Source of the DNA: Rhea pennata | Taxonomy: Eukaryota > Chordata > Aves > Rheiformes > Rheidae | NCBI RefSeq assembly: GCF_028389875.1 | Contig: NC_084682.1 | Span: forward strand, 9,186,001 to 9,250,000 | Reading direction: 5' to 3' | Length of the DNA stretch: 64,000 bases | In this document: one piece after another, positions 24,690 to 34,610 of the stretch | Numbering within the stretch: position 1 is the first letter of the stretch | How the letters are laid out: the number at the start of each line of letters is the position of its first letter | Notes under the pieces: model-generated | The model's database searches: none | What the model was told of the DNA's origin: nothing | The model's input: only the letters and a program-made list of their open reading frames with translations | Position numbers and translations under genes: made by a program

Positions 24690-24960
24690 ATGGCACAGAG
24701 ATTGTCCAAGGCCTGGTGAGACCTTGCCTGGGGGGCAGTGTGTGATTTGGGTTGTCCATGTTTAAAAACAGTCAGAATTCAACTGATGCAGGTTCAAAGA
24801 AAGGCTGCTGGGATGAACCATGGGTTGGTGGGTTTCTCTTCTGAGAGGAGACTAAGAGAACTTTGCTTATTCAGCATGACGTAGTGAAGATGGAGAAAGG
24901 ACAAAGCTCTCATCGGGAGTTCGACGCTTCCAGAGAGTGTCAGCCTGAGTAAAGGGCAGA
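24690..24960 (+). repeat. old CR1-family LINE remnant
   Basis: The blocks GAGACCTTGCCTGGGGGGCA, GTGTGTGATTTGGGTTGTCC, GCAGGTTCAAAGAAAGGCTG and CTGAGAGGAGACTAAGAGAA follow the order of a CR1 reverse-transcriptase segment (GAGGCCTCATCTGGAATACTG, TGTCCAGTTCTGGG, CAGAGAAGGGC, TATGAGGAAAGACTGAG, from memory). The frame is destroyed. Similarity may continue weakly to about 25150. Confidence 0.5.
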
Positions 24961-27930
24961 GTAGGTGTGTGGGCGGATGGTAAGATTGAATAAATCTGGG
25001 CTACTGGCTGGTTGGGGGTTCCTAGCCAGCAGACCACGGTTTTAAATTGACAATGTGCAAATCAGTGAGGAGGAAAAAACTTAGTTTAATAGCTAAAAGA
25101 AGGGAGTTGCATCAGGTGGTGATTTGAGAAAGTCCTTCCTGTCTTGCATCCCTATCTGCAGTGCCAGCAGCCTGTAGAAAGATGGTCAATTTTCTCTTAA
25201 AATGACCTTATTTTTGTTACAGAAACGCCCTCAGAAGAACTGCAATAAACCTTGCACCTACAGTACCAGTGGCCTGGGGCAAGGGTTTGCTCCTGTTCCT
25301 GCCATGACGACCAAGTCCCTCTGCAGCACACCAGATCACACTAAATGTGTCATTACATTAACGTTGGCCTTTCCCAGTGCCCCAGGGAAGGCGGGAACCA
25401 TACAGGGCTTGGGCAGCATCAGTGGAGCACAGTGACGGGGTTTTCTGTGCAAGGCAAACTCAGTATGTCCGGAGACGAGCATCTCCTGTCACACCAGGAG
25501 TGTGTTGTGTCCCACTCCTGTTTTCTTTGCTGTCTGTTGGCCAGATTTAAAGGACCTACAACTCCACTGTGGTCAGAAGGACTGTTGTGACACCACACTG
25601 AAAATTAAACCAAATTTTCTAGGTTGAAAATGACCTTAAAAGAAGAGATGGAACTAGCAAGATCTGCTGTTTCTGTTTTTCAGCTCTTTGTGGCTCCAGT
25701 CTTTCAGTTATGCCATACAAATGACGGCTGGCCTGCAGAGAAGTCTTGATTGTGGGTGCAGACCTTGATTGGGGTGGGAGAGACCTGAGCCCTGTTTCTG
25801 CTTCATAAGCAAAATTCAGGGCAGAGGATACGCTAAGGAAGTGCAAAATCAAATCCTATGTGTAAACCGGAGCTCCAGTGAATAACAGACGACATGCTGG
25901 GGTGAAGTTTTTTGACTGCTTGATTTAGTGTAGCATTAGCCAGGAAATTCCACCGGTTCAAATTCTTTGTGGAGTCATACACAATGTATAGCATAGCTGA
26001 GCTATGGTCTAGCCTGTGTTTCACTGCAGAAATGGTTTATATATGAGTTGTGACAAAATAAGTCACTTTAGTGGAATATATTTATGAATTATTGCCTTTC
26101 CTGTGCTCTGCCTGCTATCGTGGGTATTTTTTTCCCTGCTTTAGGTACTGCTTATGACAAATAACAAACATTTTCTGTGAATGGAAAATTGTGGATTTTG
26201 TCAAAGACTTTTGAATTGCATAGAAACCTTCCCAGGGCGACTCACGGATCAAGTCTAAACTGACCCAGGAGGACAGCAGTTCCAAAATCCCTGGATGTGC
26301 TTGGTACCCTCGCCGTGTGAACCGCATGGTTTTGGTGTCATACCCAAATTTCCTCCTCCAGGGACAGTGTCCCCTGCCTCCAGGGCTTAACGCCAGGGAG
26401 GGGAAACTCGTGTAGCTCCAAGACCATCCGCAGGACTTTTCCCACAAAACAGAGATAGTTTTGCTCTGCAGTTTGTACAGAATTGGTGCTGTTTGTAATG
26501 GTGGTGTCTACAGCAGCAGTCTTCGGTAGGCGTTTTGCCACCGCGGGGAGCGAGAGCTCTTCCGCAAGCCCATAATTTCTCCCTAGTTTGTTTATGATGA
26601 TTTCTTGAATATCCTTTGTTTCTTTTCCTGCGTCGCCGCTGGTTTTGTAGTGTGGTTTTTTGTTACAGAATGCAGTGGGATCGTTTTGTACGCTCTTCCT
26701 CTGACAGTCTTTTTTATACTTAAATCACAGGGTGGTTCGTCTGTCACAGTGGTTAGAACTAGATTTAAAAAATTTAAGCTTAAAAAAGAAAAGGCCTCTA
26801 GGCTTTCCCTTTGCATTCTGTGCTAATTATTACAAAACTGGAGTAAGAAAGAAGGCTAACACAGGCATTTTTTTTGAGAGAGAGAGATTAAAAATATTTC
26901 TGAGGTGTAAGTGAAACTACTCAGTAACAGCAGCGCTTTATGGCTGGATGAGGAACCTTTGTGAATTCTGCAACTGCAAGGGAGAAAAACTTCTGGCTGA
27001 CAGAAGATGCTGGGATTTCCTTGCTTTCTCTGTGCGTAGTCGAAGGTAACACACTCCTTGCAATTCTGAAATATCCTGCCTCCTATTTTCTTTCTGGCAG
27101 AAAGAGATGTTTTCATGCTAGAGAGGTCTGACATTAATTGAGAAAGGGCATCTTTTATTTCCCCTATACTTTGATTAAATCAAAGGGTTTAATCCTAATC
27201 TGATTGTGCTCAGAGATAAGCTTCTCACAAGCAATGAGAAAGAATAACTAATGAGAGAAGCGAGAAAAGCGATGGTGTTGGATCCAGTGGTACATCTTAA
27301 GGAATGACAGATAAAATTGTTCCGTTTTCAGCTTTAGTGTTTTTTCTCTATGTGCAGAGCTGCAGTTTGGTTTTATCAGATTGTCATCTTTATTTTGACT
27401 GGATTTAGTTTCCTGTATTTTGGAACAGTGGCCGAACAGTTCGAGTCTGGTCTCTGGATTTTGCTTTCGAGGCATTTTTTTTTAAATGACCCCAGCCCAA
27501 CTTTGCAGCCTGGCTAGTCTTGTCAGGGTCATGAGCGTTGGGCACAGAATATTATTATGCCACGAGCAAATACAGGCTGGCAATTAGGCAGTAATATCTA
27601 TTTGAACAGCGTAGCTGAGAAACACATAATATTTTGTTGTGTTGTAGTTTTCATAATTCTCATTGATTGTTGCATTGAAAATAAGTGTAATTAAGGCACA
27701 GCTAGGATTTCATCTTTGGCTTTTTCTTGAAATAAGTAAGAGCTCTGCCAGCTTTAGAAGGGTCACGGTTCCTCCTGGGGTCTCTGTTTCTTAGTATCTG
27801 GTGCATATGCTAAAATAGAAATAGCATTGGGAAAACTGATCTTGGGACAAAGACATGCAGTAGCATCTTCCTAGCGTGTCACTGATTTACAATGCGCTTT
27901 ATAATACTGTTGTTTCTTTGATATATTTGC

Positions 27931-27947
27931 TTTTTTTTTTTTTTTTT
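27931..27947. repeat. poly(T)17 tract
   Basis: Seventeen T bases in intron 1. There is no clear retrotransposon body next to it. Confidence 0.9.
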
Positions 27948-29314
27948 GGTTCTCTGAGTTTTAGCTCAGAGTGGTTTATTGCTCAGTTCATGGAATAAAG
28001 GCATTTATTAGCTGTCTTAAATATTTGTGAACACTGTATGCTCTGTTTTTAAGCGATCTAGAATCTCATATCTTAAGCCATGATAAAAAAAAAAAATCTA
28101 GTATTGTCCTGACGTTTCTATCAAATGCATTGCAGGGAAGGAGTTTTCTAAATTTTAATTCCGAATGATTTTTTTTTCCACTGCAGTGCTACAATTGCTA
28201 AATACAGTGATATTAGACTGCTGATGCAGGGTAAAAAAGGACCATCTATTAAACTAGCAAGGCACAAACTTCCCCAGACAAAAATCTGATCATCTTGGTC
28301 ACATCCTGGTGAACTTAGTATGCAAGCTTCTGTTTCGTCCCAGCTCCCCAGGATATTTGGTGTCGTATCTCTCATAACTCTTGGAGATGGAGCTTTATTT
28401 CATGAGAATCTCAACTTTTCCGGAAAGGAAAACAAGGGTGCAGGAGAACTTAAAAATATGAAGTGGATGCATCCAAAATACTCAGAAACAAGAAATGAAA
28501 TGATTTACGTAACTTTAAAAATACCATTATCTTTTAGGCCAGTGGCACTAAAAGCTTTTTTTTTGCCTTTATTCTCTGAGTTTGTTGTTGAAGTGAGCTC
28601 AGCATACATCACTGATAACTTCTCCAGCTATCAGTGGACTAAATTCTTTGCTAGTAATTTATTCTCAGAGATATATTAGGCTAAAGGAATTGTTGTCAGC
28701 TCTGACATTTACAGAGCCTGGTTGGTAAAGGTCTTCTGCGAGCAGCGATGCCGTTTCTCAGTTGACAGATTCTGCTTGGAGTGTTGCACACCTAAGAAAA
28801 CTACAGGAGCAGGCAGTCACATTTCTTGTAGACAACAGGGATTGTTCTCAGGATCTGCATCTTGTCCTTAGGTAGGTTCACTCCTTATTCTAGAGTCTCA
28901 GAGCCTCTTGAGTGACAAAAGCTTGGGGATCAAAACCAGAAACGTGTTGAAGACTGCACTCTTCTCCCAAAATGCAAAGCCTGAATGTGGGTAGAGACTT
29001 GGGTTCCTCCATTCATGTTTGCTTATCATGAACATGCATGCAAAAGATGTGTAGTTGAGGGAAGTCCAAGGCACTTAGGACACCTCTCATGGTGGCAGCT
29101 GGGGTTGTTTGCCTTTCTTGTGGAGGATGGAGAATTACCGTGCAAGCATCAAATGTGTTTCCAGTACTACATATGGGATTGCTGCTGTTACTATGCCAGA
29201 GCAGCTGCACAGACTGCCTGATCCTTCCAAGCTCCCTGTGTTATTAATGCCAGAGTCTTTGAGCAGGTTCTGCCACCCCACCACATGCTCTTATGATAGA
29301 CCTAAAAATGGCAG

Positions 29315-29366
29315 AAACTTTTTATATCTTCCCCACTTACAAACTTTTTATATCCTTCCCACTTGT
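29315..29366. repeat. 26-bp tandem duplication
   Basis: Two adjacent 26-base units (29315-29340 and 29341-29366) both begin AAACTTTTTATATC and are nearly identical, differing at only a few positions in the CTTCCC part and at the last bases. It is a local duplication with no evident function. Confidence 0.85.
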
Positions 29367-29618
29367 AAAATGTGCTCCCATAAGGGTATGTATTAAACCC
29401 TGGTGTTCTCCATCCTTACTATTCACATGAGGAAAGCTGTTGTAAAATAGTGATGCAAGCAGTTGCTTCTCGAGAGTGTCTCAGGCGGGAGTAGTTGAAA
29501 ACAGAAAGACTTGATTGTACAAACCTTTTCCTACCCAAATAACTGTCTTAGGTCACTGTGACTATTTGCATGGGTCAAGATTGTTTTTTTTAAAAAGCTC
29601 TCAAAACAGGCAAAGCCC

Positions 29619-29620
<2 letters not shown>

Positions 29621-29643
<23 letters not shown>
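29621..29643. repeat. poly(T)23 tract
   Basis: Twenty-three consecutive T bases in intron 1. It could be the A-tail of a minus-strand insertion, but no element body is recognisable beside it. Confidence 0.9.
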
Positions 29644-29649
<6 letters not shown>

Positions 29650-31902
29650 GACTGCTTCTCTACATTGTCTTTGTCATTAACCTTCCATGCAACATGATGA
29701 CCTTGATTTACTTTAGTCTAGTAGCTACTTTTCTTTACTCTTTATTTTTCTTTTGGGCCCTGCTCCTGAAAAGGTGATTGCATACCTGACTGTAAACTTC
29801 TTTGATTAATTTCTTAAATGTGGATTTGGAATTTTAGAAGCCTAAATTTTGACACTGATGTTTTTGGCTACGTCTTTAATTTTAATGAAATAAGGAATCC
29901 TCCCACAATATTGTGTGCACACAACTTTTACGGTAATGTTTAGATACAGCCAGTCTAAGTCCCACTTGGGTGCACATTCAGAATGAAGTCCCTGTGCCTA
30001 GAAGTTCATGCTGGGTAAACATTTTGAAGACCTCGATCTATCAGGAAGGAAGCACTCTGCATAGGTTGGGATTAGGCCAACTCAGTCTGATGTCTGGAAG
30101 CCCATTTCTGTGTTCTGCAGATGTGTGTCTCGATACATTGAGATGAACAGATTCTTAGATTGGAATATTCCCATGAGAGTTTCTTTTCTTGGGGAGCAGG
30201 GGAGGGATTCAATTTGGGGAGTCTGTTTTGTAGGTTGTCTCTCTAGGATCGGATGACGTTCCACATAACAAGCAGATATTTTTGTGTGCTGTTGAGGGTA
30301 GAAGGGATGGCAGAAGTAGAAAAATTTGTACATACGATCTGTCACCAAGACTGGCAAAGGCTTTTGCTTCTAGTCGCTGTTCTGTGTCGTTCCCCGTCCC
30401 ATTCGAGAAGCAGCTGAAGCACCACCAATTGTTCGTTTGCTCTTCAAGAGTGCTGATGCATGGTCAGCGCTGCAGAGACTCTATGTATCCAGATGCATTG
30501 CTCCTAGTGCAAGGTTATTTTTGGAGCTGTACTTGAGAACTGTTCACCTTTTTCTTTGCCTATAAGCCTGCCCATGTGATTTGGATTCAGCTGTCCCCCT
30601 TTCTGATGGAAAGACAGAGAACAGTATGTTTGGGTCATTTTAAGCAGACTTTGATATTGTGCATTCCTGGGATGTTTTTCTTGGTTGTGGGAACACACAG
30701 AACCATTCATCCTGGTATGAAAAGATTGTGGGAAGAATCTAGCAGAGATCTAGAAAATCTCTGTAGTCTGTGTCATCTTGGAAGAGGAAGAAAAGCAAAA
30801 TAATCCAAGCTGGTGGCCCCAGTGTATCCACAGAAGATGATGGAATAAAAAATAATATATTTTTTTCTTGCCCTGTCAGGAGAAGGTCATGTTTCTGCAA
30901 CTTATAGCTTGCACAAATGATACTGTGAATAAGAAAGGAAATGGCTCATGCGTTTCTTATCTGTTATGTGCAGCAACATTTTTTTTAATGTATTCGGCAC
31001 CTACTGGTGGCAACAGATTTTTCAGATGGGCTCTGCTAATAGAGACTGTTGGATGCTCAAGGTACATCAAAGCTGTGGAGTACAGGAGCTCAGAACAAGT
31101 TGTTATCTCTAACGGATCAGGACATTGCCCTGTGGAGATACTGGCCCATGTCCCAGATCTAGGATCTTTTTGCAACACCAAAGCTGCACCACTTGGTTGG
31201 GGGCTAATGTGGGACTTGAATAGCTCTGGGCAGTGCTGCTCTGGGTGGTGCAGATGTCCTAATGGAGTAATTAGGAAGAGCTCTACGACCAGCACTCAGA
31301 GCTTCCTGAAAACTTACTCCTATATTTTTAGACTGAACTCAGGGAGAAGCTTTATGAATGCTTGGCCCTGGCAGTACGTACCATCTTCTTTAAAAATTGC
31401 CTAGATACATACTTTTATGTATGTATTTCAAACAAGTTGTGTTTGTAGTAAAGAAAATCTACTCGAGTTCGTTCTTGTTTCCTTGTGTGATATAAGGTAT
31501 GTGCAAGGTATACACTAAGGCACTCGTTCCCGTTTCCAGGCTTTGATCAATCCGTGGCTATTAGAGATCAAAACGAAACTTCTCAGATGCGAGTTAACTC
31601 ACATCTGACTATAATGAATGAGCATGTAGTGGGCATAACTGGGTGCAGGATATTTTGGGTGTGATGTGGGGTGGCACTTCCAGAAGTTCCTTGAATCTGA
31701 TGTGTGGCATGAATCTAGTGAGTATGGGAGTGCACTTACGTATGGTCCTTGTACGTTTGAATAAAAGAAGCTGTTGGTTTGGGCAGCTTAATTAGCAGCC
31801 CTTGGCATTTGTTTGTTTTTCAGCATCAGTATCTTGAAAGTAAATGCATTTGCATAAAGGTTTCTGGCAGAAATTTTTGTGTAGTCACAGTGCACTTCCT
31901 CT

Positions 31903-31906
<4 letters not shown>

Positions 31907-31940
<34 letters not shown>
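31907..31940. repeat. (TC)17 microsatellite
   Basis: A perfect 34-base TC tract followed by an imperfect CTGTCTGTCTC tail in intron 1. It is likely polymorphic. It lies about 2.4 kb upstream of exon 2, too far to be part of its pyrimidine tract. Confidence 0.95.
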
Positions 31941-31949
<9 letters not shown>

Positions 31950-32074
31950 GTCTCTGCTTAAAAATAAAATCCAGTCATCCTGAGAAGGCGCAGAGCAGTA
32001 GTATCCTGTGACCTGGGTGGCCAGCTGAACTTCAGGAATAACGGGGAGCTGGGGGAGAATGAACTGAACATTGC

Positions 32075-32180
32075 TGTGTCCCTTTGTAGATGAGCAGCAA
32101 AATAGAGTAACAGGCTAAATGAACAGACTTCCTAAAGTTTGGATCTTGCTGCAAGTCTCTGAATCACGAGACTCCCTCTA
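32075..32180 (-). repeat. possible MIR-family SINE remnant
   Basis: TCCCTTTGTAGATGAGCAGC followed later by AGACTTCCTAAAGTTTGGAT and CTTGCTGCAAGTCTCTGAAT resembles the reverse strand of MIR (CCCATTTTACAGATGAGGAA, GACTTGCCCAAGGTCAC, CAGCAAGTCAGTGGCAG). Confidence 0.4.
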
Positions 32181-34389
32181 TTAGTGGACTGCAGAATTGT
32201 AAGATCTCTTTTCTTTTTTTCTCCCCCCTACCTCACCCCTGCTTAAAGTTCTTCTTTTCTCCCGTTTTATCCTTTTCCCCTAACATGAGCCTGACTCATG
32301 GGTGTGGGTTCAGGCTGCCACTATGTTTTATCTGGAAGAATTGGCATCCCCAGCATTTTTAGCCCAAATACAGCAGCAAGGCCTGTAGCTGAAAGGTGGG
32401 AACAGGCAATGAGATGAGTAGAATGAGGCGTAAGGGAGTATTGTGAAGAAAACCCCTCAGGCTGAAGGTGATAGAGGTGGGTGAGATCTGCTGGAACATG
32501 ATATGTGCTTTTAGGAGAAAAGTCAGAAATCAAGTTACTATGTAAAATCAAAACTAGCCTTAGGCAAAATGTATCACCTGGAGTGGGAACGAGGGAGGGT
32601 GGAAGATGTTCAGTGGCTTTACAGGTAGGAATGTAACCAGGCTGATCAAAGTCTCTCATTTTCAGATTGTGATTTGTGCTAAATAAGGCTGGAAATTGCA
32701 GGCAGCCTCAAGTCCAGCTCCGTGACAGCACCCGGTCCTTGCTGGCTGAAACACAGGAAGACTGTTTTCTCTTTTCTTCAGCAAAAACTGTTTGCTCTTG
32801 TTTGTTGTTTCTGCTGCTGGTGATGTGATCTGTGAATCCAGCTTCTTACAAACAGCCCTGGCTTGTGTATAAGATAAATCCTCCCCAGATATTGCAGTCT
32901 GTAGGTGCCTGAAGCCATCCTTGTTCTTGGGAGTGCTTTTTTGGGGGAGGATTGGAGGAAGGAAGAGACAGGGCTCAAACCCTTGGGTTTTCACTGAGTC
33001 GCTCTCCCCAGTCTCCACCTTCTCCTGGTCCCTCCTTCCTTTGTGTCTCTAGGCTGGTGTGGGACGGCTGACTCAGTTGCTGAAGCACTTTTTGGTGTCT
33101 CAGATATTTGTGAGCCCTCAGGAATACAGTTTTGGAGTTTTCCCTGTGGTTTTCCCTCCTCTGTGTCTGCTTGCAGCTTTTCCTGGAGCACTGCCAGCCC
33201 GCCTGTGCTCTGATCCAGCCTGTGTTGAAATCCTTACTCATGCCTTAATCACTTCCCGTCCCGCTATTGCAGTTCCCCCCTCGCAGCATCTGCAAGTCTT
33301 TGCTATGCTAATTCTCTTGAGTGCTGCATGCAGCAGTCTGTTTCCTTCCTTGGCCTAGGAAGCAGACCTGGGTATCCTCCCATCTTCTAGCTGTTCCTTG
33401 GGGCTCTCTTCCAGTTCCCTTTGCCCTTTATGTCAGCGCTGTCCTTGGCTCGCTTTGTGGCCACCTTCTTCCATCTCCATCCCAGTCTACTCAGTCAGCC
33501 AACCTTAGATTCCTTTTGGCTAATAGTCTCAGTTTTCTGATTGTTTCTCTTTGTCATCAGCAATGTTTTTATTCTTTTCTTTCTTTTTCTTTTTGAGCCA
33601 CTTAGTCATTTCCTTTATTTTTCTTTTTTTGTTACAAAGCTTTTTGCTTGAGGAGTTGTGCACTCGTTAATGCAACAGGCTCGCAAGGAATTTGGTGGTT
33701 TTATTCCTTTTGCCTACCAGGAAGGGACTGGCATAGGGAAGTGTTATGTGACCTCATTAAGGAGTTGTGGGTAAAGCCGCGCTGGGATTTCAGAACGTTA
33801 GTTTGCAGTGTTATTGCAAACCCATGCGCTCAGATACCCCTTTTCTGCAATAAGGTTTTGGATTTGTTTGTAATGAAAGGAGCTGAAAGCCCCATTTCAG
33901 ACACTGGCTACGTCTTGCTCTTGCCCATTTGGAAGGGTTGCCCTGAAGTCTTTTGAAAATGGAGACCTAACATAAAACTCAAGTGTAAAGGGTCATAGTC
34001 CTGCTGCTCTATGAAGACATTGTTGCGGTCTTCACCAAAGGCATACTGAGTCTTGACTGATGCATGAACTGAACGTTTAGAGCTTAAAACAAATCAACTA
34101 TTTTAGTCACTTGAATCTCAGTTTGAGACTTAAATTTTTTGTTTGGTGGTTGTGGGAGGTGTCAGCTTTGATCTAGAGTCAAAGTGAAATTTCAGTGTCA
34201 GGGAACAAGAATGTGACATTAAAATAGGAGACAAAGGAAATTATTACTGTGGTATTACCAGTGCAGAAAAAGATTAAGGCGGCTGAGCTGACTCCTACGG
34301 ATGTGACTGGAGAGCTGGACACTGCTTTTGGGAAGCTGGTTCAGTGCTCTCCCAGGCCATTCTGATTTCCTTGTGCTCTTCTTTTCCAG

Positions 34390-34498
34390 GTCTGTGATGA
34401 TGGAAGAAAGGCTCCATCATCAAGAAGCCTGAACTGTGATACCAGGACAGCTTTTTGACACTGGCAGTTACTAGCCTGAGATACAGGAGACAACAAAC
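34390..34498 (+). other. CLIP2: 5' UTR part of CLIP2 exon 2
   Basis: The exon starts after a strong acceptor: a pyrimidine-rich tract from about 34362 ending in CTTCTTTTCCAG with AG at 34388-34389. The 109 bases up to the ATG at 34499 are untranslated leader. They contain an 11-codon upstream ORF (34397-34432). The main ATG has A at -3, the most important position of the vertebrate initiation context, but C rather than G at +4. Confidence 0.75.
34397..34432 (+). promoter_or_regulatory. upstream ORF in the CLIP2 leader
   Basis: Two overlapping-position ATGs in the same frame (34397 and 34400) open an 11-codon ORF, MMEERLHHQEA, ending at TGA 34430-34432, 66 bases before the CLIP2 start. Short uORFs that end upstream of the main start commonly lower translation of the main frame. 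Whether this one is used depends on its weak initiation context (TCTGTGATGATGG) and on the exon 1 sequence joined in front. Confidence 0.55.
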
Positions 34499-34610
34499 AT
34501 GCTGAAGCCAAGTGGACTTAAAATCCCCGGCAGGGCAGGGAAGCACTCCAGCCCAGTGGGACGGGCGTCGGGGACAGCTGCAGCTACAGTCACCACTGGT
34601 TCAAAAGAAG
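34499..34610 (+). CDS. CLIP2: CLIP2 first coding exon (residues 1-37 plus first base of codon 38)
   Basis: CLIP2 (CLIP-115) is a cytoplasmic linker protein that binds growing microtubule plus ends. It is best known from brain, and its gene lies in the human Williams-Beuren region. This exon encodes the basic, Ser/Gly/Pro-rich N-terminus starting MLKPSGLKIPGRAGKHSSPV. That matches mammalian CLIP2 (MQKPSGLKPPGRGGKHSSPM, from memory) and shares MLKPSGLK with the start of the paralogue CLIP1. It ends at GAAG|GTAAGG, a good donor with GT at 34611-34612, leaving one base (G) that joins GC of the next exon to make Gly38. The continuation GSPLHKQ is characteristic of CLIP2 rather than CLIP1. This is the first in-frame ATG of the exon and is preceded by an acceptor, so the start is well supported. 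Confidence 0.9.

Larger units (their letters stand above)
17527..34389 (+). other. CLIP2: CLIP2 intron 1
   Basis: This interval runs from the proposed exon 1 donor to the exon 2 acceptor. No exon was recognised in it. Contents are the 3' part of the CpG island, MIR-like remnants (19.34, 20.46, 21.68, 32.08 kb), CR1-like remnants (20.78 and 24.69 kb), poly(T) tracts (27931-27947 and 29621-29643), a 26-bp tandem duplication and a (TC)17 tract. The 5' boundary depends on which exon 1 donor is used. The longest open frame inside (ATG 30889 to stop 31404, + strand) has no recognisable domain. Confidence 0.6.
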
